NCBI GenBank assembly: GCA_963815505.1
Contig: CAWFGU010000006.1
Span: 1-64,000 of the forward strand
Origin: CAXBBB01 sp963815505
GTDB taxonomy: Bacteria > Bacteroidota > Rhodothermia > Rhodothermales > BA12
Direction: 5' to 3'
Length of the DNA: 64,000 nucleotides
The position numbers and the translations under genes were made by a program. The notes beneath the pieces were generated by a model. That model was not told the DNA's origin and made no database searches. It saw nothing but the letters and a program-made list of their open reading frames with translations. Below, one piece after another: positions 45,516 through 53,863 of this stretch; the first letter of the stretch is position 1; every line of letters begins with the position of its first letter.

Positions 45516-45983
45516 CCTCGACTCAGGAAGAGGGACGATCAAAGCAGAGGGAACCCCGCGCTCCAACGTCTCGACCACGACGGCCGCCAATCGTCGCTGC
45601 TCGGGCCAGTCCAGCCTCGACGCCGCTTCGGCCGGGGAGAGCCACTCCCATGCATCGTGCTCGTCGTCCAGAACCGGATCGATATCGAGCTGGACAGCGA
45701 ATGCCGGAATCACATTGACCCGGTCGCTCTGCCACTCGTAAAACGTGTTGACGCTCGGGACGGCCCAGAACAGGACCGGATCGCACCCTGCCTCCTCCCT
45801 CACTTCACGCAGCGCAGCCTGCCAGGCGCCCTCACCCGGCTCGATTTTACCGCCTACGATTCGCCACTGGCCTGCGTAGAGGCGCCCAGCCGACCGGCGC
45901 AGAATCAGCAACTCGACTTCTCCCTCTCGCATCCGGTACGGATACACGTCGACGACGCGAACGGCGAGGTGCGGGGTGCTCAT
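45498..45983 (-). CDS. NUDIX hydrolase (dihydroneopterin-triphosphatase-like)
   Basis: 161 residues from ATG 45983 (MSTPHLAVRVVDVYPYRMRE). The Nudix box G-x5-E-x7-R-E-U-x-E-E-x-G-U is complete: GGKIEPGEGAWQAALREVRE then EAGC. Upstream LLILRRSAGRLYAGQWRIVG and downstream VNTFYEWQSDRVNVIPAFAV and DDEHDAWEWLSPAEAASRLD fit the NudB/dATP pyrophosphohydrolase branch. It hydrolyses a nucleoside diphosphate linked to another moiety; the true substrate is not fixed by sequence. It is convergent with the RCC1 gene, overlapping by 18 bp. Confidence 0.88.
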   Translation of the reverse strand: MSTPHLAVRVVDVYPYRMREGEVELLILRRSAGRLYAGQWRIVGGKIEPGEGAWQAALREVREEAGCDPVLFWAVPSVNTFYEWQSDRVNVIPAFAVQLDIDPVLDDEHDAWEWLSPAEAASRLDWPEQRRLAAVVVETLERGVPSALIVPLPESRSADDA

Positions 45984-46051
45984 CGGCGGCGGAGTGAGAG
46001 CGCGTGTGCTTCTCCAGATTCGATCCGAAGAGTGCACCGCGGAGCCAGACG

Positions 46052-46408
46052 CTATCGGCTGAGCGTGACCATTTGAGACGCCACCTGTCCACCAGCTTGG
46101 GCGCGGATGACGTAGAGTCCGGCGGGGAGCCCCGACGCGTCGAGGCGCACGACTCTGGACTCACGCACCTCCATGCGCTCCGACAGCAGCGTGCGGACAC
46201 GCTGACCGAGCACGTTGTATACTTCGACGACGACCGTTCCAGCCTGGTCTACCGAGACGGCAAACTGGGTCTCGCCCGCGAATGGATTGGGCGATGCAGC
46301 CTTCATCTGCACGACGGGCGGAGCCGTCTGAGCATGCGTCGCAGCTGGTGCCAGTGCGAAGACGAGCAGCAGAACCAGCGAAATGACGAAGCGGTAGCGT
46401 TTTGGCAT
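46052..46408 (-). CDS. Minimal secreted protein: signal peptide plus T9SS sorting domain
   Basis: 118 residues. Signal peptide MPKRYRFVISLVLLLVFALA, cleaved after THA. Nearly all the mature protein is a type A sorting domain: ASPNPFAGETQFAVSVDQAG, VVVEVYNVLGQRVRTLLSER and LPAGLYVIRAQAGGQVASQM. Only about a dozen residues lie between them, so there is no separate passenger domain. It could be a free CTD-like peptide, a remnant of a larger gene, or a surface decoration on its own. It is divergent from the DUF5916 gene, with start regions close together, so the two may share a regulatory region. Confidence 0.82.
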   Translation of the reverse strand: MPKRYRFVISLVLLLVFALAPAATHAQTAPPVVQMKAASPNPFAGETQFAVSVDQAGTVVVEVYNVLGQRVRTLLSERMEVRESRVVRLDASGLPAGLYVIRAQAGGQVASQMVTLSR

Positions 46409-46440
46409 GGTGTATTGGACGATACTGGGTCAAAGAGGTT

Positions 46441-48939
46441 TTGTCTGACCGTAACGCACTTCAAAAATTGATCCGACTCCTGACTCTCCTACTGTTCGTG
46501 GGAACGACTGCAGCCGCTTCACCCGACGGGCCACCCACCGTGTCCGCCCAGCGGGCGCAAGGTAGCATCGTCGTCGACGGATCATTGGACGAGGAGACGT
46601 GGCTTCTAGCGGACGTAGCCTCACAGTTTCGGCAGTTCGACCCGGTCGAGGGCGCGGACGGGTCGCAGCGAACGCAGGTGCGGATCGCCTACTCCAGCAC
46701 CTCACTTTACGTCGGTGCTCGGCTGTTCGACGACGACCCCAACGCGATCCGCACCATCCTGGGCAGGCGCGACGATGCAGACGGCGACAACTTCGCGGTT
46801 AGCATCGACGGCTTCGCGGATGGAAGGACGGCCTACCGCTTCGCCGTCAACGCGGCGGGTGTGCAGGCGGACGGCATCCAGAGTGGCACTGGATACGACG
46901 ACTCATGGGATGCTATCTGGACCTCGGCTGTGCGCCGCGATAGCGAGGGCTGGACAGTAGAGATGCGGATCCCCTACTCAATGCTCCGATTTTCGGACGG
47001 AGACCTCCAGGCATGGGGCATCAACTTCGTACGGGTGATTCCGCGCACATCGGAGCGGCTCGAGTGGTCACTCGTGACGCGCGATGTGCGCTCGCGTGGC
47101 GTCGTCCAGGGGTTCGGACGGCTGACCGGCATCCAGGGCGTCACGCCGCGCCGGGCCATTCAGGTAACCCCCTACGTGCTCTCGGGCGGACGCGCCGAGC
47201 CGGGCATCGGGCGCGTCGAGACGGGCGGACAGTTCGACGCCGGAGCCAACGCCAAGATCGGGCTGTCCAGCAACGCGACGCTCGACCTGGCCTTCAATCC
47301 CGACTTCGGACAGGTCGAGAGCGATCCTGCCGAACTCAACCTGTCGGCGTTCGAGACGTTTTTCCCCGAGCGGCGCCCGTTTTTCGTCGAAGGACTCGAC
47401 CTCTTTCGCACCAACGGCGACGGCGGACAGGCGCTCTACACGCGCCGCATCGGGCAGGACGCGCCGATCATCGGAGCCGCCAAACTCTTCGGCCAGAGCG
47501 AAGGCGGGCTGAGCTACGGCGCGCTCGCCGCAACTACAGGCGATCGGTTTTCACCCAGCCGTTCGTTCGGCGCCTTCCGACTGCTCCAGCGGCAGGGCAC
47601 ATCCGAATACGGCGCCTTGGTCACAGCCTACGACGACAAACTGACGGGGGGAGACCGGCGCGCGTTCGCAGGCGTCGCCGACTGGAACCTGCAACTGCTC
47701 GACGATACCTACCGCGTGGCCGGCAACCTCTCGGCGACGCATCGCACGACCGAGACGCTCGATGGCGAGATGGGCTTTGCCGGATCGATCGAAGGCGAGC
47801 GGCTGACCGGCGACTGGCGGTACAGCGCGGGCGTCAACGTGACGGACGACCGGTTCAACCTCAACGAAAACGGCCGCCTGCGCCGCAACAACACGATCGG
47901 TCTGAGTGCGCGCGTCTCGCACGAACTCAACGGCGGACAGCCTATCGGCCGGTTTCGGCGTGTCAGCTTTCGAATCTTTGGAGGCAACTCGTTCACCTAC
48001 GACAAGCAGCTCTCGCAAGGGTTAGGCATCTTCGCGTTCTCCAACTTCGAACTGGCCTCGTTCCATTCGGTCGAGATCAGTTTGCGCTCGGATTACCTGC
48101 TCGGCGGCTACGATCAGTTCGAGACGCGCGGTCTGGGAGCTAGCGCCCGCCCGCGCGAGGTCAGCATCGGCGTCGAGTACGACACCGACAGCCGCAAGCT
48201 GTGGCGCGTCTCGCCCGAAGTCGACGTGTCGCTCGACGGCGACGGACGCGTGGGCCTGTCGGGTGAGTTGGGCGCGAGCTGGCGCGTGTCGGACCGGTTC
48301 GACGTGCGCGGCGAGGTCAGCTACGACCGCGACCGAGGCCGCCGAAGCTGGATCGCCAACGAAGCCTTCCGCCGCGATGCTGGTGGCTGGCGCGTCGGCA
48401 ATGCCCGCAACGACGCCGAAGCCGACGACGCCGACTTCACGCCCATCGGTAACTCCCCCCTGCTCGACGCCGCCGTCCTCCTGCGCGGGCCGCTCGCCGA
48501 CGGCACGCTCTACGCTCCGCTGTTCGGCCTGCGCGATTCGGAACAGGCCGAGATCCAACTTCGCGCCACGACCACGTTCACGCCGACGATCTCGCTCCAG
48601 CTGTTCTCGCAACTGTTCGCCACACGCGGTACGCACCGCAACTTCGATCTGCTCGCCACAGCGGACGAGCGCCTTCCGTTCGACGCCTACCCCAAACGCG
48701 CCGAGTTCAGCTTCGCCTCGTTCCAACTCAACACCGTCTTTCGCTGGGAATACCAACCCGGCTCGACACTCTTCCTCGTCTGGACGCAGTCGCGCAACGT
48801 GAGCGATGACCTGATCGGCTTCGAGAGCGCAAACGAAGGCCTGTTCGACCAGTCGGCGACGGACCAGTTCAGCGACGTGTTCGGCCGCTACCCGACCAAC
48901 GTGCTGCTGCTCAAACTCAGCTACCTGATCCTGCGCTAG
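46441..48939 (+). CDS. DUF5916 outer-membrane protein with CBM9-like N-terminal domain
   Basis: About 832 residues from TTG 46441; a TTG at 46468 (giving MIRLLTLLLFVGTTAAASPD) and one at 46402 are alternatives, and all keep the signal peptide. Residues ~35-210 form a carbohydrate-binding-family-9-like domain (IVVDGSLDEETWLLADVASQ, VRIAYSSTSLYVGARLFDDD, SEGWTVEMRIPYSMLRFSDG). They are followed by the DUF5916 barrel (FNPDFGQVESDPAELNLSAF, FETFFPERRPFFVEGLDLF), ending in LKLSYLILR. The family is widespread in Bacteroidota and Rhodothermota, often near TonB receptors; its role is unproven. It is followed by a damaged gene on the other strand. Confidence 0.88.
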   Translation: MSDRNALQKLIRLLTLLLFVGTTAAASPDGPPTVSAQRAQGSIVVDGSLDEETWLLADVASQFRQFDPVEGADGSQRTQVRIAYSSTSLYVGARLFDDDPNAIRTILGRRDDADGDNFAVSIDGFADGRTAYRFAVNAAGVQADGIQSGTGYDDSWDAIWTSAVRRDSEGWTVEMRIPYSMLRFSDGDLQAWGINFVRVIPRTSERLEWSLVTRDVRSRGVVQGFGRLTGIQGVTPRRAIQVTPYVLSGGRAEPGIGRVETGGQFDAGANAKIGLSSNATLDLAFNPDFGQVESDPAELNLSAFETFFPERRPFFVEGLDLFRTNGDGGQALYTRRIGQDAPIIGAAKLFGQSEGGLSYGALAATTGDRFSPSRSFGAFRLLQRQGTSEYGALVTAYDDKLTGGDRRAFAGVADWNLQLLDDTYRVAGNLSATHRTTETLDGEMGFAGSIEGERLTGDWRYSAGVNVTDDRFNLNENGRLRRNNTIGLSARVSHELNGGQPIGRFRRVSFRIFGGNSFTYDKQLSQGLGIFAFSNFELASFHSVEISLRSDYLLGGYDQFETRGLGASARPREVSIGVEYDTDSRKLWRVSPEVDVSLDGDGRVGLSGELGASWRVSDRFDVRGEVSYDRDRGRRSWIANEAFRRDAGGWRVGNARNDAEADDADFTPIGNSPLLDAAVLLRGPLADGTLYAPLFGLRDSEQAEIQLRATTTFTPTISLQLFSQLFATRGTHRNFDLLATADERLPFDAYPKRAEFSFASFQLNTVFRWEYQPGSTLFLVWTQSRNVSDDLIGFESANEGLFDQSATDQFSDVFGRYPTNVLLLKLSYLILR

Positions 48940-49600
48940 CACCGTTTCGAGCTTCGCACTCAGCGGCACAACCTCTACGGACCGGCGGAACCCGAACGCT
49001 TCGGCTTCGCGCTCGAACCAGTTGCCGTACGTGCACGGAAAGTCGATCGCACCGCCTTCGATGCCGAAATACGACAGGAGCGAGAGGGCAGGACTGTCCA
49101 GGTAGACCCAGCGGGCGAGGCCGCGGTAGAGGTCGGAGCGGCGCGGCGAGTCGTCTAGCGGGGCGCGAAAGGCGGACTCGATGCGCACCATCTGGCTGAA
49201 CTGCATAACGTGGATGAGTTCGTGGGCTGTGATGCCATAGTCGAACCCGTCCTGCTGGCGCCTGATCACGACGGACCTGAAAACAGCGTACCCGGTGAAT
49301 TGGCCTCCGCCGAAGATCGTGTCGATCTCGCCGGCGACGAATAGCGGGCCGCCAAAAGCAAGCGAGCGGCCTACGTCGAGGTCGAGGCCGCTGTCAAAGA
49401 GGAATAATCCGAACGCGATTGTTCGGACGGGCAGCAGGCGTACCTGAAAATCGCACGGAGGTCATAGGAAGCCGGCACACCGGGTCCGACTGACATCCGG
49501 CTCGGGCCCGAGGTCGTAGTGCAACCCGTGCAGAAGAACAGGAACGCCAGAACGAGTAGCTATGCAGCAAGCGGCCTGGCGCCAACGCAACCCGTGCGGC
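48937..49600 (-). pseudogene. HELIH-motif lipoprotein-like gene, disrupted
   Basis: Right-hand part (49400-49600): LLVLAFLFFCTGCTTTSG, a lipoprotein signal without a start codon (an in-frame TAG lies just before it), then VPASYDLRAIFRYA. A shift near 49450 leads to VRTIAFGLFLFDSGLDLDVG, then GGQFTGYAVFRSVVIRRQQD, the zinc-protease-like GITAHELIHVMQFSQMVRIE, and CTYGNWFEREAEAFGF with a possible third-ligand Glu. The frame has no stop until it is deep in the antisense of the DUF5916 gene, so the 3' end is also damaged or overlaps. The family is not named by me; HExxH plus a downstream Glu suggests a metallopeptidase-like fold. Confidence 0.55.
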
Positions 49601-49750
49601 GAGATTCTATCGGCAAGGCACGAAGAGGCATGGCGGCGCAGGCTGACCTGAGGGTCATCACGACCGGGTCTCCCTCTGGCGTTTCGCGGCGCGAGCAGAC
49701 CGTGCCGGATTGGGCAAGGCTCCGATATCGACACCTTTCCTCGTCCCCTG

Positions 49751-50053
49751 CTACCCCTCCAGTTGCGTGATCAGCTCGATCTGATTGAGAATCTGTTGCA
49801 CGCGAAAACACTTCTCGAACGGGCCTGAGTAAACGGCGTCTTTACCTTTGGAGTGAACGGTCCAGGCGTGCGCTTCGGCGCGTTCCCACGTGCAGCCCGT
49901 CGCCCGGACGAGTTGGACAATCACCTCGTCGAACGTGTGCGTGTCGTCGTCGAACAGCAGCACGCGCCACGGAGCGGTGATGCGCGTGGCGGGCTCGTCG
50001 AGCACGTCGACTTCTACGTCCGGCGCGGCGATGGTAGTAGTGGTGGGGCCCAT
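49751..50053 (-). CDS. clpS: ClpS-family adaptor
   Basis: 100 residues from ATG 50053. The ClpS core is seen in APWRVLLFDDDTHTFDEVIV, QLVRATGCTWERAEAHAWTV, HSKGKDAVYSGPFEKCFRVQ and QILNQIELITQLEG. ClpS binds N-degron substrates and delivers them to ClpAP or ClpCP; the DDD...TFDEV segment corresponds to the N-degron pocket region. It is the last gene of a psd-pssA-purS-clpS series, 5 bp after purS. The short N-terminal extension is rich in Thr. Confidence 0.85.
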   Translation of the reverse strand: MGPTTTTIAAPDVEVDVLDEPATRITAPWRVLLFDDDTHTFDEVIVQLVRATGCTWERAEAHAWTVHSKGKDAVYSGPFEKCFRVQQILNQIELITQLEG

Positions 50054-50058
50054 AATGG

Positions 50059-50319
50059 TCAAACGGACGCGGGCTCTTGGATCTCGACGGCGAAGTCCTC
50101 CATCACCGAGTTGGCGAGCAGTTTCTCGGCCAGCGAGTGCGCCGTTGCGTGGGCGGCCTCGCGCGAGTCGGCCTCGATTTCGACGACGGCCAGCTTGCCC
50201 ATACGGACGCTCGAGACGTCGGAAAAACCGAGTTGCCCAGCGGCGTGCTGAACGGCTTTGCCTTGCGGGTCGAGGATCGACGGGCGGAGCGTGATGGTGA
50301 TGTGGGCGCTAAACGTCAT
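50059..50319 (-). CDS. purS: Phosphoribosylformylglycinamidine synthase subunit PurS
   Basis: 86 residues from ATG 50319. The family pattern is complete: FSAHITITLRPSILDPQGKA, VQHAAGQLGFSDVSSVRMGK and DFAVEIQEP. PurS bridges PurQ and PurL in the Gram-positive/Bacteroidota type of FGAM synthetase, step 4 of purine synthesis. Neither purQ nor purL is adjacent, so this is an isolated purS. It overlaps pssA by 11 bp, pointing to co-translation in a phospholipid operon rather than a purine operon. Confidence 0.9.
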   Translation of the reverse strand: MTFSAHITITLRPSILDPQGKAVQHAAGQLGFSDVSSVRMGKLAVVEIEADSREAAHATAHSLAEKLLANSVMEDFAVEIQEPASV

Positions 50320-51091
50320 CGGGAGCGGGTTCGGCGGATCGGACGGCTTGGTAGAGGTGCAGAGCGGCGGTTGCGAGGCCCCACGAAAGGTACAGCGCCA
50401 GAGCGACCAGCAGACCCTCGGGGATCCAGACGAGCGTACCAATGGCGGCCACCAGATAGAGAATCGCGCGTATCGGCGACGACTTCACGTAGTAAGCCGA
50501 AGGACGCGGACCGGCGTCGAACGGCACATTGCTCACCATGAGCAAGGCCAGCACGATGGCGACGATAGCCAGCGCACGTGGTGTGATACCAGGCAGCAGA
50601 ATCGTCTCGGCCTGCAGGTTGAGCACGATCGCGACGATGGCGGCCGCCTGCATCGGAATCGGCAATCCAGTAAATGTCCCCTTTTTCTCGCCGTCGAACG
50701 TGATGTTGAAGCGCGCCAGCCGAACCGCACCACACAAGACCGGCAAAGCTGAGACGAACAGACCCAATAGCTTCATCTCTTGGAGCGCGACGTTGTAGAT
50801 CAAGAACGACGGCGCCAGCCCGAACGAGACCACGTCGGCCAGCGAGTCCAACTCGACGCCGAACTGGCTCTGCGAGTTAGTCAGCCGCGCCATCATGCCG
50901 TCGAGCAGGTCGAAGAAGCCCGCCAGCACGATCAGCCAACACGCTTGGGTGTAATCACCCTGCTGAATCTGAATCACGGCGATGAAGCCGCTGAACAGGT
51001 TCATCAGCGTGAAAAACGACGGCACGACGGTCCGCGGGATGCGGCGGCGCGTCAGCTTGCGGCGCGGGCGGAGGCGAGGGGAATGAGCCAT
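50309..51091 (-). CDS. pssA: CDP-diacylglycerol-serine O-phosphatidyltransferase
   Basis: 260 residues, at least six transmembrane helices. The CDP-alcohol phosphotransferase signature D-G-x2-A-R-x8-G-x3-D-x3-D is complete: DLLDGMMARLTNSQSQFG then VELDSLADVVSFG. N-terminal Arg-rich tail RLRPRRKLTRRR. It makes phosphatidylserine from CDP-diacylglycerol and serine in the inner membrane. It is the direct partner of psd, which begins upstream and stops 4 bp before it; the pair provides phosphatidylethanolamine. Confidence 0.93.
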   Translation of the reverse strand: MAHSPRLRPRRKLTRRRIPRTVVPSFFTLMNLFSGFIAVIQIQQGDYTQACWLIVLAGFFDLLDGMMARLTNSQSQFGVELDSLADVVSFGLAPSFLIYNVALQEMKLLGLFVSALPVLCGAVRLARFNITFDGEKKGTFTGLPIPMQAAAIVAIVLNLQAETILLPGITPRALAIVAIVLALLMVSNVPFDAGPRPSAYYVKSSPIRAILYLVAAIGTLVWIPEGLLVALALYLSWGLATAALHLYQAVRSAEPAPDDV

Positions 51092-51095
51092 GGCG

Positions 51096-51818
51096 TTAGG
51101 CTACCAGTTCGGCTGGTTCGAGATCAGCGGGGATGTGGTGCGCGGGTTCGGGGTCGGGAAAGCGACCGATGACCGTCAGCCCAGCCTGGACCCTGTCGCC
51201 CAGCTTGGCGCCGATCTGCACGTGCGGAGGCACGAGCACGTCCATCCGCGAGCCGAACCTGACGATGCCGAACCGCTGCCCCGCGTGCACACGGTCGCCG
51301 ACATCGACGTGGTAGACGATGCGCCGCGCAACGGTCCCGGCGATTTGCTTGAATAGCACGCGGTTGCCGCTCGGGTGAGTCAGCCCAATCTGCGAGCGCT
51401 CGTTCTTTTCGCTTGCCTTGGGGTGCCACGCCACCAGGTAGTCGCCCGGCACGTACTCGGCGTACTCAATCTGACCGTCGGCCGGAATGCGGTTGACGTG
51501 GACGTTGAGCGGTGAGAGGAAGATCGAAATCTGTTTGGCCGGTCCCTTGATGTAGAGCGGCTCATAGTCCACGTCCTGCACCACGACGATCTTGCCATCG
51601 GCGGGCGAGATAATGAGATTTCCCAGCTTGGCTTCCTCAGGCGTCACGCGGACGGGATCGCGAAAGAAGTAGAGCGTGAACGCCAGCGAGAGCATCGCCA
51701 GGACGTAGAAGAGCCCGCCCGCCGCTCCGCCGAGCCAGAAGCCCAGCGCGGCGAGCACGACCGACAGGATGCCGACGAAGAGAATGATGGAGTAGCCTTC
51801 CCTAGCGAACACGGGCAA
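51096..51818 (-). CDS. psd: Phosphatidylserine decarboxylase (proenzyme)
   Basis: 240 residues, the short bacterial form. Two N-terminal transmembrane segments (YSIILFVGILSVVLAALGFW and GLFYVLAMLSLAFTLYFF) are followed by the catalytic domain (NLIISPADGKIVVVQDVDYE, QISIFLSPLNVHVNRIPADG). The self-cleavage site is the Gly-Ser in RFGSRMDVLVP, where Ser becomes the pyruvoyl group. It converts phosphatidylserine to phosphatidylethanolamine. It is the first gene of psd-pssA-purS-clpS. Confidence 0.93.
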   Translation of the reverse strand: MPVFAREGYSIILFVGILSVVLAALGFWLGGAAGGLFYVLAMLSLAFTLYFFRDPVRVTPEEAKLGNLIISPADGKIVVVQDVDYEPLYIKGPAKQISIFLSPLNVHVNRIPADGQIEYAEYVPGDYLVAWHPKASEKNERSQIGLTHPSGNRVLFKQIAGTVARRIVYHVDVGDRVHAGQRFGIVRFGSRMDVLVPPHVQIGAKLGDRVQAGLTVIGRFPDPEPAHHIPADLEPAELVA

Positions 51819-51905
51819 ACGGATCTGGTGGGTGAGCGAGCAAGATAGCCGGGCGCAGGCTGCTTCACCGTGCCAACCGTGTGACGCGCGGGCGAGAAAA
51901 ACGAC

Positions 51906-51942
51906 GCAAAAAGCCGCCCGACCCGAGTGGATCGAGCGGCTT
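51906..51942 (-). terminator. Rho-independent terminator after the ferritin-like pair
   Basis: On the minus strand AAGCCGC (complement of 51936-51942) pairs with GCGGCTT (complement of 51911-51917), with additional pairing inside the loop, followed by a T-run (complement of 51907-51912). It lies just past the stop of the ferritin-like gene at 51965 and before psd, so it separates the two operons. Confidence 0.75.
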
Positions 51943-51964
51943 GCGGCCGATGAGACAGGTCTTC

Positions 51965-52789
51965 TCAGCTAGTCGACACGATGAAAGGTCCGGCAATGCC
52001 GTTGACCGTCATCATGTCCAGCGGCTCGTCGAACGCTTCGGTAATCTGCTTGCGCGAGTATCCCGAGAGCGCCGTAGTCAGGTTCACACCAGCCTGGATG
52101 ACGTTGTCTTCGCTCGGGAAGACAGTATTGTCGTTGCCCGCGCCGTAGGTAGCCGCGATGGCTGCCGGTGCGTCGTCCTGGTCCCCGTCGATCCAGCCGT
52201 CAACGCCGCGCAAACGGCGGACGGCGGCGGCGTGACGCGCTTCGACCGAGTGAATTTGGAGCGCGACCGTGAGGGTACCCAGGTCTTCGATCATCGGGGC
52301 CTGGCCTTTGTAAGCGCGTACGCCGGTGTCTTCGAGTCCCTGAGAGAGTGCTTTGATCAGGTCGTAGCTGCTCAAATAATCGATGCCGCCAGCAGTGAAC
52401 GTAAAGTCGTCGTCATCGAACGACACGGGCGTTCCTCCGGCGCCGGAGATCGCACCTCTCAGCAGCGTGACGTGTGCGTCTTCGTCGGCGCGAATCTGGT
52501 CGAAGAGCGGGCGGTCGGCGGCGGCGATGAGTCCGGTCGCGATGGCTTTGCGGTAGAACGAGCGTTCGAGATACTCGAGTGTCAGCGCGTAGTTGAGAAT
52601 GTCGAAGTCGTTCGCTGCCGAAGTGAACGCCGGGTTGGCGGCCAGGGCGCTTTTGGCCATGCCGAAGAACGGCAGCATCGACAGCGCGGCGGCTCCGCCG
52701 ATGCGGACGGTTTTGGAGAGGGCGTCGCGACGCGAGGTCGGGGCACCGTTGGCTTCGATGTCGAAGCGGGTCAAGAGATCGGTATTCAT
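51965..52789 (-). CDS. Ferritin-like (desiccation-related type) exported protein B
   Basis: 274 residues. The N-terminus has a twin-arginine-like signal: TSRRDALSKTVRIGGAAALS then MLPFFGMAKSALA. The mature part is a four-helix bundle of the Ferritin_2/PCC13-62 type: NDFDILNYALTLEYLERSFY, then IRADEDAHVTLLRGAI, and TVALQIHSVEARHAAAVRRL, each with Glu/His metal-ligand candidates. These proteins probably bind iron or protect from oxidation or desiccation outside the cytoplasm. It is the second of a co-directional pair, 39 bp after protein A, with a terminator behind it. Confidence 0.86.
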   Translation of the reverse strand: MNTDLLTRFDIEANGAPTSRRDALSKTVRIGGAAALSMLPFFGMAKSALAANPAFTSAANDFDILNYALTLEYLERSFYRKAIATGLIAAADRPLFDQIRADEDAHVTLLRGAISGAGGTPVSFDDDDFTFTAGGIDYLSSYDLIKALSQGLEDTGVRAYKGQAPMIEDLGTLTVALQIHSVEARHAAAVRRLRGVDGWIDGDQDDAPAAIAATYGAGNDNTVFPSEDNVIQAGVNLTTALSGYSRKQITEAFDEPLDMMTVNGIAGPFIVSTS

Positions 52790-52828
52790 GTCTGGGTAGA
52801 TTCGGAAGTGGAGAAAGTCGGCGCGGCC

Positions 52829-53548
52829 TTACGAAGCGGGCACGTTGATGGCGACGACGCTGTTGCGGATGAACGGCGCTGCTCCACCTGCTCCCAAGAC
52901 AATGCCGGGCGGGAGCGCCCGGTCCAGTCCCTGAGCGTTGATGACGCCCGCTCCGGCGATGCGGTTGTCCACCAGCAGGTCGCTGATGACCGACGCATGG
53001 CGCGCCTCGACCGAGACGATCTTCCCAGCGACGGCCAGCAGCCCGCGTCCGGCCGTGGTGCGGCTGAAGTAGCGTCCGGCTCCGTTGTAGGCGGCGACGC
53101 CGAGGTCTTCGAACGTCTGCGCCGTGTTCAGCACGCTCGCCTTGTTGGCAAAGTTTATCGCCTCGAAGTTGGGCGTCAGTGCGGGTATGGCGTTGTCGCC
53201 CAGCGCGGCGGCGAGGAAGTCGCGGTGGATCTCTTCGTGCGCCTGCAAGTCGCGCAAGATGGACTGCTCGTCCGACGAGAAGATGGTCCCGAACGAGCTG
53301 TTGCGGGTCACGGCAGCGTAGAAGGCGGCCTCGAGCTGCTCGAGAGCGTAGGCGTAGTTGAGCACGCCGGTGTCGTTCGAAAAGTCGATGGTGACGCTTT
53401 CGCCGTCGTTGCTCGTGATCGGATCGTCGTCGTCGCAAGCGGTGAGAAGCGTGGTGGCGCTCAGAGCGGCCGTACCGGCGCCCAAGATTTTGAGCAGGTC
53501 GCGACGGCTGTGCGTGCGCACGGGAGCCGAGGAGGTCGAAGTCGACAT
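52829..53548 (-). CDS. Ferritin-like (desiccation-related type) exported protein A
   Basis: 239 residues. Tat-type signal with twin Arg and lipobox-like Cys: THSRRDLLKILGAGTAALSA then TTLLTACDDDD, so it may be a lipoprotein. The helical bundle contains DTGVLNYAYALEQLEAAFYA, LQAHEEIHRDFLAAAL and GKIVSVEARHASVISDLLVD, with the same E...EExxH...SVEARHA pattern as protein B, so the two are paralogues. It is expressed first; promoter signals should lie in the 315-bp gap to its right, shared with the divergent gamma carbonic anhydrase gene. Confidence 0.86.
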   Translation of the reverse strand: MSTSTSSAPVRTHSRRDLLKILGAGTAALSATTLLTACDDDDPITSNDGESVTIDFSNDTGVLNYAYALEQLEAAFYAAVTRNSSFGTIFSSDEQSILRDLQAHEEIHRDFLAAALGDNAIPALTPNFEAINFANKASVLNTAQTFEDLGVAAYNGAGRYFSRTTAGRGLLAVAGKIVSVEARHASVISDLLVDNRIAGAGVINAQGLDRALPPGIVLGAGGAAPFIRNSVVAINVPAS

Positions 53549-53863
53549 AAGGTGGAGTGGGATTCGTGGTATGCACCGGAGCGTTCCGGCTATGGGAAAC
53601 CGAGACCATGATGGCGGCCTCGGATGACTCCCCCTAAGATGATCTCACATACGTTTGAGGTCCACCGCAATCGCATCGAAGCCCTGTTGCTGCACGCTTG
53701 TATCTTCTGTAATCCTACCGCAACGGCACAATAAGGCCTTTTTGAGAGAATGTTGTCTCGTCCACTGCTCACCTGTTGCTCATCCCTGAATCACATGTGT
53801 CTATCGGCGTCGATTGGGCCCGACCTGGGAGCGTAGATTGCGCGTTCCTCTCCGGACCGGTCC
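53549..53863. other. Divergent intergenic region, no gene seen
   Basis: This 315-bp gap separates the ferritin-like gene (left, minus) from the carbonic-anhydrase-like gene (right, plus). Its middle (about 53620-53800) is less GC-rich than the surroundings, as expected of promoter DNA. No RNA gene, repeat or credible small frame was recognised, and no promoter could be assigned with confidence. Confidence 0.5.

Noticed and set aside
48022..48936. Extension of the HELIH frame through the antisense of the DUF5916 gene
   Set aside because: Only the right-hand part is protein-like; this part is the mirror of a well-supported gene on the other strand.
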